A DNA stretch of 64,000 nt from an uncultured Fibrobacterota bacterium. GTDB taxonomy: Bacteria; Fibrobacterota; Fibrobacteria; Fibrobacterales; Fibrobacteraceae. Position 1 is the first letter of the stretch. Every line of letters begins with the position of its first letter. Where the stretch lies: NCBI GenBank assembly GCA_903876665.1, contig CAIRAY010000143.1, positions 43,822 through 107,821 of the forward strand, read 5' to 3'. A program made the translations under genes and the position numbers. Below, piece after piece: positions 25,650 through 34,373 of this stretch. The notes under the pieces are model-generated. The model ran no database searches, was not told where the DNA came from, and saw only the letters and a list, made by a program, of their open reading frames with translations.

Positions 25650-26450
25650 TTAGGATCGGTTCTTGGGCTTGGCGGCAGAAGCCGGGGCGTCTTTGGAACG
25701 GATATAGACCTCAGGGGGAATGCGGTCGAATTCTTGGATGGCATCGAGCCAGTTATCCATCAGGTCGCGGAATTCCAGTTTGTATAAATGGTGCTTGAGC
25801 GTGTCCCCTTCAACCTGGTAACGCACATAGTCCCAGCGAACGACTTTGAGGTCGGGGAAGGCTTGGCGGGAACGGAAGGTGCTATCGGATTCGAAGCGAT
25901 AGCGGGCCTTGTATTTGGTTTCGCTAGATTGGAAGTAACGGGCGGAATCGGTGTAGGTGTAAGTCGTGGAAGAAAGGGTATCGTTTTTGCCAAATTTTAG
26001 CGTTGCATCGAGGAAGGCATGCCCATGTTCCTGGATATTGGTGCGCCAGTTTCCGATTAAGGGCTTTTTTTGGTTCTCCTGCAAGGCGGAATCAACCTTC
26101 CAATGGTCAAAATTGGTTTTGTCATAGGTGGCGCGATCAATATACTTGCCGGCCTGAACTGCGCTTTTCAGTTTTTGGGTCGAGTCCTGGATGGTAGTGG
26201 TGTCCCAGCTGAGGTCGCTATTCGATTCGATGCTGGCGGAGATGGAATCCAGTTTTGCCTGTAACAATGCATCGGTCAGCTCGGGCAACCGGAGCACATG
26301 AAGGGCAGAGTCATTGGTAACGGGAGGAGCCTGGTGCGTGGCCACCGAACTTGATGAGGATGGAGCGCTGGACGAAACCTTGCCCGCTCCGGCCCAGGCG
26401 GTGCCAGCAATCAACATGCCCATGGTTATGGTTCGAAACACAGCTGACAT
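25650..26450 (-). CDS. Exported protein of unknown family, first gene of the FecCD operon
   Basis: A 266-residue protein with a signal peptide (MSAVFRTITMGMLIAGTAWA), a short Ser-rich linker (SSSAPSSSSS), a helical part rich in charged residues (about 50-130), and a beta-rich C-terminal part (NWRTNIQEHGHAFLDATLKF to KLEFRDL) suggestive of a small barrel such as a lipocalin-like fold. The ATG at 26450 follows an AAGGA ribosome binding site. It is directly adjacent to the permease, exactly where a binding protein is expected, but does not look like one. No family recognised. Confidence 0.6.
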   Translation of the reverse strand: MSAVFRTITMGMLIAGTAWAGAGKVSSSAPSSSSSVATHQAPPVTNDSALHVLRLPELTDALLQAKLDSISASIESNSDLSWDTTTIQDSTQKLKSAVQAGKYIDRATYDKTNFDHWKVDSALQENQKKPLIGNWRTNIQEHGHAFLDATLKFGKNDTLSSTTYTYTDSARYFQSSETKYKARYRFESDSTFRSRQAFPDLKVVRWDYVRYQVEGDTLKHHLYKLEFRDLMDNWLDAIQEFDRIPPEVYIRSKDAPASAAKPKNRS

Positions 26451-26592
26451 CAAAATCCTTCTTAGGAACATTCCGTCTTCATAAACTAGAAATTTAAGGA
26501 AAAAAACAGAGAGATTCCGGAATTTTCCGTTTTGACATCGCTTTTCCCTTGCTCTCGTGCAGAAAAAACAGAAATAGCACTATATGTTGTAG

Positions 26593-26994
26593 CTATTCCG
26601 CTGCCTGGAGAAGTCCGAGCTCCACCAGCTGCTCCAGGAGCTTGTCCTTTCGGATGGGCTTGGGTAGGTAGGCATCGCATTGGCTCCGAAAGGCTTTGAA
26701 CACATTGGCTTTGTCGGCCATTGCGGTTGTCATAATGATTTTGACGGAAATCTTGGGTGATTCGATCGCATCTTCACAGGTACGAATGTGCTTTAGAACC
26801 TCGTGCCCATCAATTCCCGGCATCATGATGTCGAGACAAATCAAGTCGTAGGGTTCCTTGTCCTGAATGCTTTGCCCGTAGGCCACAATGGCTTCCTGGC
26901 CATTTACCGCAACATGGCAGGGACCAAATGGAGCCAAATACCTTTGTAAGAGCAGGCGACCGACAAAATCATCTTCAACAATTAGCGATTTCAT
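26593..26994 (-). CDS. Single-domain response regulator (CheY-like)
   Basis: A 133-residue protein that is only a receiver domain: acidic pair ED at residues 7-8, phosphoacceptor D55 in LICLDIMMPGIDG, conserved Thr in MTTAMADKANVFKAF and Lys in YLPKPIRKDKL. It has no output domain, so it acts by protein contact or as a phosphorelay step. The ATG at 26994 is chosen since MKSLIVEDD begins the fold and AAGGAAT precedes it. It is divergent from the receiver-kinase gene, its likely partner. Confidence 0.88.
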   Translation of the reverse strand: MKSLIVEDDFVGRLLLQRYLAPFGPCHVAVNGQEAIVAYGQSIQDKEPYDLICLDIMMPGIDGHEVLKHIRTCEDAIESPKISVKIIMTTAMADKANVFKAFRSQCDAYLPKPIRKDKLLEQLVELGLLQAAE

Positions 26995-27142
26995 ATTCCT
27001 TAGAATGTAATTGTTTCTTTTCCGTTTAGTGCAACACAGACCTGGGAAATTCCAAAATTCCTGGGTAAGGAAATTCCGCTTGTTCCCCTGCCCCATCTTA
27101 TGATACAATCGGATTACTATACCTTACTCTGGATTTGGATTC

Positions 27143-28276
27143 ATGGCTGACCCCCGACCGCAAATTTTTATTGTTGATGATACATCCGAAAATATCCAGG
27201 TTCTGGGGGACATGCTGGATGAAGCGGGGTATGTGGTCCGGATTGCCACTAGCGGTCCGGAAGCATTGGAGAGCATCGAAGCCTCACCTCCGGATCTTAT
27301 TCTCCTTGACATTCTGATGCCGGACATGGACGGCTTTGAGGTCTGTCGCCTCCTCAAGGCGAATCCCAGGCTGCAAGCCATTCCTGTCATCTTCATTAGC
27401 GCATTGGATCAAACCGAACGAAAGGTGGATGGATTCCGTGTGGGTGCCGTCGATTACATTGCCAAGCCATTTTACCGTAGCGAAGTTCTGGCCAGAGTCA
27501 ATACCCACCTGCAATTGGTGCAGGCCAGCGCGCTGAAAAGTGAAATTCAGCGACGCATCGCCCTGGAGAATGTGCTCCGCAACAAAAACGCCGAAATTGA
27601 ATGCTTGACCTACTCCTTGTCCCACGACCTCCGGAGCCCCCTGGTAACCATTCAATGCTATTTGGGGGAATTACTGGAGGAAGCCCAGACGAGCGGATCA
27701 GGCGGCCCCATCACCACCTATCAAAAAATTATGGATGCCACAGGTCAAATGGCGGTGGTAATTCATGATTTGCTGAAAATTTCTCGTCTGGGATTAGGTC
27801 TGGCTCCTCCCAAGGCCATCGATATGAATCAGCTGTTCCATCAACAATTGCATGACTTTTCGAACATTATTGCTTCTCGGGGGGTGAATGTCATCCTGGC
27901 TCCCAAGTTGCCATCCATTTCGGGAGATGAGGCAAGCATGGGCCTCGTGTTGCATAAATTACTGGAGAATGCTTTTAAGTTTATGGGCGGACAAAATGCG
28001 CCGCAAATTGAAATGGGCTACCGAAAACTAGAAAACGGAAACGCCTTTTATCTGCGCGACAATGGTATTGGGATTGAGGCTAAACACCATAAACAGATAT
28101 TTGGGGTCTTCAATAAGTTAAACAAAAATTCTGAAGGGTCCGGAACTGGCCTTGCCCTGGTCCAGCGCATCATCAGCCTGCATGGTGGCTTAGCCTGGGT
28201 GGAGTCGGAAGGGCTAGGAATGGGAAGCACATTCTGGTTTTCCCTTCCACGCAGCGTCACCGGTTATGCCACATGA
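27143..28276 (+). CDS. Receiver-histidine kinase hybrid
   Basis: A 377-residue soluble protein: N-terminal receiver (about 7-120, D56 in LILLDILMPDMDG, Lys in YIAKPFY), a short coiled coil (about 128-155), HisKA with H161 in SLSHDLRSPL, and a HATPase domain with a weak N box (LHKLLENAFKF), G1 box DNGIGIEAKHH and G2 box GSGTGLALVQRI. The receiver-first layout allows its kinase to be controlled by another kinase. Its stop overlaps the start of the next kinase gene (ATGA), indicating a coupled pathway. Confidence 0.9.
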   Translation: MADPRPQIFIVDDTSENIQVLGDMLDEAGYVVRIATSGPEALESIEASPPDLILLDILMPDMDGFEVCRLLKANPRLQAIPVIFISALDQTERKVDGFRVGAVDYIAKPFYRSEVLARVNTHLQLVQASALKSEIQRRIALENVLRNKNAEIECLTYSLSHDLRSPLVTIQCYLGELLEEAQTSGSGGPITTYQKIMDATGQMAVVIHDLLKISRLGLGLAPPKAIDMNQLFHQQLHDFSNIIASRGVNVILAPKLPSISGDEASMGLVLHKLLENAFKFMGGQNAPQIEMGYRKLENGNAFYLRDNGIGIEAKHHKQIFGVFNKLNKNSEGSGTGLALVQRIISLHGGLAWVESEGLGMGSTFWFSLPRSVTGYAT

Positions 28277-31080
28277 AGAGGAATGAAATGCAGGGGATTC
28301 GCAAAATGAGTGGGCCTGGATCTCTTTTGTTGCTCCTGTTGTTCTTATTGCCTTGCATGGCCTTCGGAGCCAGTAGTTTCAAGGAAATACTCACTCCCCC
28401 AGAGCGCGCCTGGCTTTCCCAGAATCAGTCGCGAATTGTCCTTGCGGTCGAAACGGGCTACGCCCCCTTTGTGTTCCTGGATCAGCTGGGGGAACCCAGT
28501 GGCCTGGCTCAGGATTACATGCTTCTGGTGCAACAAAAGCTAGGGGTTCACTTTCAGCATAAGCATTTTGCAACCCTGGATGAAATCCTTGTTGCGGTAC
28601 GCGCAGGAAATGTTCACATTGTCAATGCGGTCACTCAAACTCCTTTGCGCTCCAAGTTTATTTCTTTCACGGATCCATTTATTACTGTTCCCAATGTAAT
28701 TGTGGTACGCAAAGAGCAAACGGGTAGTTTGCGTGAAGAGGACCTTTCCGGTTGGAAGGTTTCCTTGGTCAGGAGTTATGCCGTAACGGAATACCTCACC
28801 CAAAAGGGAATAGGTTTTGAGTCGGATCTGGTTTCCGATGATGCAACTGGATTGTTCAATGTTTCCTTTGGGCGCTCCGATGCCATGGTCATGGATCTGG
28901 CTACAGCGTCCTATCTGATTGCGCAGAAGGGCATTACCAACCTTCGTGTGGCAGGCGAGGTTTCCAAAAGCATTCAACTTTCTATGGGTTCCGCCCTTGC
29001 CGAACCCATGTTGCAAGGCATTCTCAGGAAGGGTCTGGTGGCTATCTCTCCGGCCGAACGGGCAGAAATTCACCGCCGGTGGATCAATACTTCGAACCAA
29101 AGCCTGTTTGTCGACAAACGCGTCTGGTTTGCGATTGCCGCTGTCCTTTTGGTGATCATTGGACTTTTTTCCGGCATCACCCTTTGGAATCGCGCGCTAC
29201 GAAAGGAGGTTGCCTTGCGCACCGCAGCCCTGGCCCGGGAAAAAGAGTATTTGCGTAAGAGCGAAGTCAAACAGCGGGCCATGATCGAAAACATCGTGGA
29301 CGTGATTCAAATCATTGATGGCGATGGAATAAACACTTATACGAGTCCCAATATCCACAAATGGTTTGGATGGAGGCCAGAAGATATATACGGCGACCTG
29401 GCTTGGAATCACCACCATCCCGACCAGGTGAAGGAAATCGGTAAATTATTCCGCGCTCTGCTGGAGGCTCCTGGTTCTTTCATGAATTTGGAATCCCGTT
29501 ATCAATGCAAAGACGGGAATTACAAGTGGATTGAAATTTCCGCCGTCAACTTATGCGAAGATCCCGATATTGGTGGCGTTCTGTTGGGATTTCATGACAT
29601 CACGGACCGCAAACAAGCCCAGAATGAATTGGAGAGGTATCAAAAGCATTTGGAAGTACTCGTACAAGAGCGCACTACGGAGCTTCTCCTTGCCCGCGAT
29701 GCAGCCAATGCAGCCAATAAAGCCAAGAGCCTGTTTCTGGCTAATATGAGTCATGAAATCCGCACTCCCATGAACGCCGTCCTGGGTTTTGCACAATTAT
29801 TGGAACGTGACGCCTCTCTTTCGCAATCTGCGCTTAGCAAAGTAGACACCATCTTGAAGAGCGGAGAAAATCTGCTTTCCATTATCAACGATATTTTGGA
29901 AATGTCCCGCATTGAAGCGGGGCGAATCCGTTTGAAACCCCAAGGGGTTGACTTATTTGAACTCCTTTCAGAATTGTCTGGGATGTTTCGGTTACGCGCA
30001 GAAGAAAAGGGCTTGAGCTTGTCAATGGAAATGACACCGGAGCTTCCTCGCTATATTGTGACGGACCTCGGAAAATTGCGCCAAATTGTAATCAATCTGC
30101 TGGGAAACGCCGTCAAGTACACCAAGTCTGGCTCCATCTCCATTTTTGCCCACTCTCCGCAAATAGACCGGGTCATCATTGCAGTGCGTGATACCGGAAT
30201 TGGAATCTCCCCGGAGGAACAGGAAACTTTGTTCCACCCCTTTGAACGGACGCCAAGTGGAGAGCAAGCCGCAGGGGGAACCGGGCTTGGACTCGCAATC
30301 AGTCGTGACTATGCCCACCTAATGGGGGGTGAAATTTCCATCGAAAGTCAGACGGGAGTAGGCAGTTGCTTTCGTTTTGAATTTCCTGCACCCGTAACGA
30401 GCTTGGTGCCTGTGATCGCTGATGCTTCATTTCGTACCACCGGCCTGGCCCCTGGGCAAGGTGAAATTCGGATCCTGATTGTGGATGATCAAGCCACCAA
30501 TCGGGACCTGTTGCGTCAATTACTCGAACCCATGGGATTCAGGATTGAAGAGGCTTGCGATGGTTCCGAAGCCTTGGCAAAAGTTAAGGATTTCATGCCA
30601 CGTGCTGTGTTGATGGACATGGTAATGCCCAAAATGAATGGAATCGAAGCGACTCTTGCCATTCGTGCAAGGTTTACAGATCCTGTCCCTATTATTATTG
30701 GAATTAGCGCCAGCGCCTTTGGCGAAGACCAGGAAATTTTCATGGCTAGCGGTCTCGATGGTTTTATGGCCAAGCCGTTTCGGGAGCAGGAGTTGTTTGG
30801 GATGTTGAGCGACAAAGCAGGGGTCCAATTTTTGAATGAACCCCTTGTTCTCTCTGCTTCTGTTCAGGGGAGGAAGCTACCGGACTCCACGAATTTTGCA
30901 CGGATGCCCGAGGCATGGCGCATTGAATTCGCCCAAAGCATTGCTACCGGAAATATTACCCAAATCCGGAAATTGGGAGAGGAAGCCATGCCCCATGACC
31001 CAATCCTCGCCCATTACATTATGGACTCTTCAAAGAATTATAATGTGAAAACCTTGAAAGGGCTTTTGGGCGTGGGTTAG
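28273..31080 (+). CDS. Hybrid sensor histidine kinase, periplasmic-binding-protein sensor/PAS/HisKA/HATPase/REC
   Basis: A 935-residue membrane kinase. A hydrophobic segment and signal-like region (about 14-32) precede a family 3 solute-binding sensor domain (about 45-270: ETGYAPFVFLDQLGEPSGLA, IVNAVTQTPLRS). A membrane helix follows (about 285-307), then PAS (about 335-455), HisKA with H494 in MSHEIRTPMN, HATPase (about 600-715, DTGIGISPEEQ, GGTGLGLAISR) and a receiver with D782 in LMDMVMPKMNG. The C-terminal about 60 residues form a helical tail. The sensor resembles amino-acid binding proteins, so an amino acid or similar small molecule is a reasonable ligand guess. It overlaps the preceding kinase gene by 4 nt. 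Confidence 0.92.
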   Translation: MKRNEMQGIRKMSGPGSLLLLLLFLLPCMAFGASSFKEILTPPERAWLSQNQSRIVLAVETGYAPFVFLDQLGEPSGLAQDYMLLVQQKLGVHFQHKHFATLDEILVAVRAGNVHIVNAVTQTPLRSKFISFTDPFITVPNVIVVRKEQTGSLREEDLSGWKVSLVRSYAVTEYLTQKGIGFESDLVSDDATGLFNVSFGRSDAMVMDLATASYLIAQKGITNLRVAGEVSKSIQLSMGSALAEPMLQGILRKGLVAISPAERAEIHRRWINTSNQSLFVDKRVWFAIAAVLLVIIGLFSGITLWNRALRKEVALRTAALAREKEYLRKSEVKQRAMIENIVDVIQIIDGDGINTYTSPNIHKWFGWRPEDIYGDLAWNHHHPDQVKEIGKLFRALLEAPGSFMNLESRYQCKDGNYKWIEISAVNLCEDPDIGGVLLGFHDITDRKQAQNELERYQKHLEVLVQERTTELLLARDAANAANKAKSLFLANMSHEIRTPMNAVLGFAQLLERDASLSQSALSKVDTILKSGENLLSIINDILEMSRIEAGRIRLKPQGVDLFELLSELSGMFRLRAEEKGLSLSMEMTPELPRYIVTDLGKLRQIVINLLGNAVKYTKSGSISIFAHSPQIDRVIIAVRDTGIGISPEEQETLFHPFERTPSGEQAAGGTGLGLAISRDYAHLMGGEISIESQTGVGSCFRFEFPAPVTSLVPVIADASFRTTGLAPGQGEIRILIVDDQATNRDLLRQLLEPMGFRIEEACDGSEALAKVKDFMPRAVLMDMVMPKMNGIEATLAIRARFTDPVPIIIGISASAFGEDQEIFMASGLDGFMAKPFREQELFGMLSDKAGVQFLNEPLVLSASVQGRKLPDSTNFARMPEAWRIEFAQSIATGNITQIRKLGEEAMPHDPILAHYIMDSSKNYNVKTLKGLLGVG

Positions 31081-31466
31081 GCAGTGTAAAGATTTTGCGC
31101 GGTGCCTAGCCGACCGAGCTAAGCGACCAGCCCGAAGGAGCATCCCCGCACCGAGTTTAACCGGTTTTTTCTTTTCCTTGCGTGACCCTTGGGGTAAGTT
31201 CGGGGCCTGCAATCTGGGCTGGGCGTTGGGATTGGGCGGGCAATCGTGGGAGGCGAGCGTAGCCGGCCACAAGGCCGGGAGGATGAGGAATGGAACGGTC
31301 GTCGAAGACGGAAAGGCGAATCTCCGTTATTTGCGCCTGTCTGGCAGACAGGGAATACGCAAATGGCGGAGTCGAGCCTTCCAGTGGAGGTCCGATTCCT
31401 ACGAGCCGGAGCGTCTTGCCCGACCAAGCCCAACGACCAGCCCGAAGGAGCATCCCCGCACCGAGT
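31081..31466. repeat. Intergenic region with a 39-bp direct repeat
   Basis: The 39 bases at 31124-31162 recur exactly at 31434-31472, 310 nt apart; bases before each copy are also related. The second copy runs into the stop codon of the nfnB-like gene. The DNA between is GC-rich, with low-complexity G tracts and a CTGTCTGGCAGACAG palindrome near 31338-31352. Long open frames cross it on both strands but lack ribosome binding sites and have odd composition, so I read it as repeat DNA, not genes. Confidence 0.6.
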
Positions 31467-32942
31467 TTAACCCTCTAACATTTGGTTGATCGCTTTCGCC
31501 GCCCGCCGGCCTTCGCCCATGGCCAAGATCACGGTGGCGGCGCCCAAGACGATGTCGCCCCCGGCGTAGACCTTTTCCATGTAGGTTTTGTTGGTGACTT
31601 CGTCTACGATGAGGTTGCCTTTGCGGTTCACTTGGAGGCCCGGCGTGGTTTGGGGGATCAAGGGATTGGAGCCATTGCCGATGGCGACGAGGACGGTATC
31701 CACTTCCATTTCGAATTCGCTACCTTTAACTTCGACGGGACTGCGACGACCGCTGGCATCGGGTTCGCCGAGCTCAAAGCGAACGCATTCGAGGGCGCGT
31801 ACGCGACCGGTGGTGTCACCCAAGACACGCTTGGCATTTTGCAAAAAGCAGAATTCAATGCCCTCTTCCTTGGCGTGGTGAAATTCCTCTTTGCGGGCTG
31901 GGAGCTCGGCTTCGGAGCGCCGATAGACCACCTTGACGGAGTCCGCGCCAAGGCGCATGGCCATGCGTGCGGAATCCATGGCCACGTTGCCACCACCGAG
32001 CACGGCTACTTTTTTGCCTGGCCAAATGGGCGTGTGAGAATTTTCCTTGTCAAAGGCGCGCATCAAGTTGGCGCGCGTCAAGTATTCGTTAGCGGCAAAA
32101 ACGCCCACCAGATTTTCGCCATCAATTCCCATGAAAATGGGGAGTCCCGCGCCGGTTCCGATGAACACTGCGTCAAAGCCATCCTTGTCGATCATGTCCT
32201 GAATTTTGCGGGTGCGGCCCACAACGTAGTTTGTGCGTATTTGCACGCCCATTTGGGTCAGGGTATGGATTTCCTGGTCCACAATTTCTTTGGGAAGGCG
32301 AAATTCGGGAATGCCGTAGCGCAACACGCCACCAAGTTTGTGAAAGGCTTCGAAGATGGTAACATCGTGGCCTTCGCGCCGGACATCGGCCGCCACCACA
32401 AGGCCCGCAGGTCCGGAGCCAATAACCGCGACCTTTTTTCCGGTAGCCGGCTTGACCGCTGGGATTTTGACTTGGGATTGCTTGCGCTCCCAGTCAGCGG
32501 CAAAGCGCTCCAAGCGACCAATCGCCACAGCCCGGTCCACGCTTTTGAGTGATTTTCCGGTGGTGCAGTTTTCCTGGCATTGAGTCTCTTGGGGGCAGAC
32601 GCGTCCGCAGATGGCGGGCAACAGGGAGGTTTCCTTGATGCGATCGACGGCACCCTGGAGGTCTCCCTTGGCCATAAAGTCGATGAAGCCCGGGATGTCA
32701 ATGTGCACAGGGCAACCTTCGACGCAGGCGGGCTTTTTGCATTGTAGACAGCGCATGGCTTCAAGCTGAGCCATATCAGCGGTGAATCCTGTGGCCACTT
32801 CGTCCTGGCTACGGGCGCGATAGCCCGCATCAAGTTCGGGCATGGCCTGGGCCGGAATCCCTAGGCGGTCCTTGACCTTGATGGGTTCGGTGCGGTGAAT
32901 CATGGAATGGAGCAGGGCAGATGCTTCAGAATTTTCGGACAT
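31467..32942 (-). CDS. NADPH-dependent glutamate synthase small subunit-like / NfnB-type large subunit
   Basis: A 491-residue FAD and iron-sulfur protein. The N-terminus carries clustered cysteines (CLQCKKPACVEGC and CGRVCPQETQCQENC) for two [4Fe-4S] clusters. Two dinucleotide-binding Rossmann motifs follow (VAVIGSGPAGL and VAVLGGGNVAMDSA), and the C-terminus has GDIVLGAATVILAMGEGRRAA for FAD. Alone this matches GltD/GltA; next to the 33001-33906 gene it matches NfnB of the electron-bifurcating transhydrogenase NfnAB (ferredoxin, NADH and NADP), or sulfide dehydrogenase SudA. It has no Shine-Dalgarno sequence; AATATT lies 6 nt before the ATG. Confidence 0.85.
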   Translation of the reverse strand: MSENSEASALLHSMIHRTEPIKVKDRLGIPAQAMPELDAGYRARSQDEVATGFTADMAQLEAMRCLQCKKPACVEGCPVHIDIPGFIDFMAKGDLQGAVDRIKETSLLPAICGRVCPQETQCQENCTTGKSLKSVDRAVAIGRLERFAADWERKQSQVKIPAVKPATGKKVAVIGSGPAGLVVAADVRREGHDVTIFEAFHKLGGVLRYGIPEFRLPKEIVDQEIHTLTQMGVQIRTNYVVGRTRKIQDMIDKDGFDAVFIGTGAGLPIFMGIDGENLVGVFAANEYLTRANLMRAFDKENSHTPIWPGKKVAVLGGGNVAMDSARMAMRLGADSVKVVYRRSEAELPARKEEFHHAKEEGIEFCFLQNAKRVLGDTTGRVRALECVRFELGEPDASGRRSPVEVKGSEFEMEVDTVLVAIGNGSNPLIPQTTPGLQVNRKGNLIVDEVTNKTYMEKVYAGGDIVLGAATVILAMGEGRRAAKAINQMLEG

Positions 32943-33000
32943 AGGTTTAATATTGGGAAAGGTGAATTTATTATTGACTCAAAACATCTGTTGTGTAGGA

Positions 33001-33906
33001 TTATCCACAACTTCCACGCTTGGAAAACTCGTCAGCGAGTGCATCTATTTTGCAGTCGTGACCTTGACCACGAGGGGTTCCCTGAGTCTGGTATTGGGTC
33101 CAAGATTCTTTTTCAAAGGATTTGTAGGCCCCGAGCCTTTGCATCATATTGTCGAAATCAACCAAGTGACCGTCAAATTCAGGACCATCAACACACACAA
33201 ACTTTACTTTGCCACCCACATTCACGCGACAGCCACCACACATCCCCGTACCATCGACCATGATGGTATTCAAGCTGACGAGAGTGTGCACCGCATAGGG
33301 TCGGGTGGTTTCGGCACAGAACTTCATCATGATGGGAGGGCCGATGGCCACCACTAAATCTGGCTTGTTAGGCTCTTCGCAGAATTCCTTGAGCGGAACC
33401 GTCACCAGGGATTTGCGACCGTAGCTACCATCATCGGTACAAATCACCAGGTTGTCGGCCAGGGCTGCCATTTCCTTTTCTAGGATGATCAGATCCTTGC
33501 GGCGCGCTCCGATGATCACATCTACTCGGTTGCCTGCTGCCTTGAAGGCCTGCACAATGGGGTGCATGGGCGCAGTTCCAATGCCACCTCCCACACAAAC
33601 TACCCGACCAACCTTGGAGACATGGGTGGGAGAGCCCAGTGGGCCCACGATCACGGGAATATCGTCGCCCACTTCCATTTTGGCGAGCTGCTGAGTGGAA
33701 CGACCCACGGCCTGGAAGATCAAGGTGATGCTTCCTTCGGCGATATCGGCGTCTGCAATGGTCAGGGGAATCCGTTCGCCAAACTCCTCATGAGTCTGCA
33801 ACATGATAAATTGCCCGGCCAAGCGCTCCTGGGCAATCAGCGGAGCCTCCACGCGAAACTGGAACACATCGTCGGAAAGCTGGGTTTTGGCAAGAATTTT
33901 TGGCAT
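33001..33906 (-). CDS. Ferredoxin-NADP reductase-like subunit (NfnA/SudB type)
   Basis: A 301-residue protein of the dihydroorotate dehydrogenase electron-transfer/ferredoxin reductase family: an FAD-binding barrel (about 1-95), an NAD-binding domain with VCVGGGIGTAPMHPI (about 103-117), and a Cys cluster GMCGGCRVNVGGKVKFVCV that holds a [2Fe-2S] cluster. Paired with the gene 58 nt downstream it forms an NfnAB- or SudAB-like heterodimer expected to exchange electrons between NADH, ferredoxin and NADP. There is no ribosome binding site; a -10-like TAAATT ends 6 nt before the ATG. Confidence 0.85.
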   Translation of the reverse strand: MPKILAKTQLSDDVFQFRVEAPLIAQERLAGQFIMLQTHEEFGERIPLTIADADIAEGSITLIFQAVGRSTQQLAKMEVGDDIPVIVGPLGSPTHVSKVGRVVCVGGGIGTAPMHPIVQAFKAAGNRVDVIIGARRKDLIILEKEMAALADNLVICTDDGSYGRKSLVTVPLKEFCEEPNKPDLVVAIGPPIMMKFCAETTRPYAVHTLVSLNTIMVDGTGMCGGCRVNVGGKVKFVCVDGPEFDGHLVDFDNMMQRLGAYKSFEKESWTQYQTQGTPRGQGHDCKIDALADEFSKRGSCG

Positions 33907-33926
33907 GAGCAGAATTTAGCAAATAC
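33907..33926 (-). promoter_or_regulatory. Putative leaderless promoter of the nfnA-like gene
   Basis: The 15-bp sequence at 33912-33926 is identical to the leuS promoter core at 3587-3601. On the minus strand it contains TGC then TAAATT (33918-33913), ending 6 nt before the ATG at 33906. The -35 region is poor, which suits an extended -10 promoter. Confidence 0.5.
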
Positions 33927-33932
33927 CTAGGG

Positions 33933-34247
33933 TCAGGGAGAATCCTTGAGGCAACGGTCCGAAAATCCGTAGAGTTTGTTGTAGGACAAGCCGGCCATAT
34001 TGGCAAAGCCAGAGAGCAAATATTTGTAGGTGGCTGTGGTGACGCTGTCCTCCTGGGCAACCCAAAAGTTTGCGCTGAAGCCATGGGCGTGGAATCCACC
34101 TTGGTAATAGCGCATACCGGCAGGGTAGGCCGAGAAGCCCGAGGAGTTTCCAGTATTAGCACTGGGCGCATCCCAGGGTGGATTCCAATGTATCAACCTG
34201 GCATATGACTTTTTGGACGTGCTGATTTGGCCTAAGGGGTATGGCAC
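33933..34247 (-). pseudogene. Remnant of a FISUMP (Fibrobacter succinogenes major paralogous) domain protein
   Basis: The minus-strand frame matches only the C-terminal third of the domain: NSSGFSAYPAGMRYYQGG, ANFWVAQEDS and the terminal YGFSDRCLKDSP are typical of it. The usual signal peptide and N-terminal half are missing. Upstream, a LAENGTVPYPLG continuation ends without a start, and a different frame near 34275 reads GFAAYLGGYH, suggesting frameshift decay. The family is expanded in Fibrobacter and often attached to secreted or lipoproteins; its function is not known to me. The fragment is convergent with nothing and lies between two functional genes. Confidence 0.6.
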
Positions 34248-34373
34248 AGTTCCATTTTCAGCAAGCCATGGTAACCTCCTAGGTAGGCTGCAAATCCATT
34301 CATCGGTTATTTATGGCAATCCGCTTCAGTTCATCGTAAGCTCCTTATACACCCATCCCCCTTCGGAGAACAA

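Noticed and set aside
31119..31433. Long overlapping open frames on both strands between the hybrid kinase and the nfnB-like gene
   Set aside because: No ribosome binding sites, Arg/Pro/Ser-biased composition and overlap with direct-repeat DNA; not convincing as genes.
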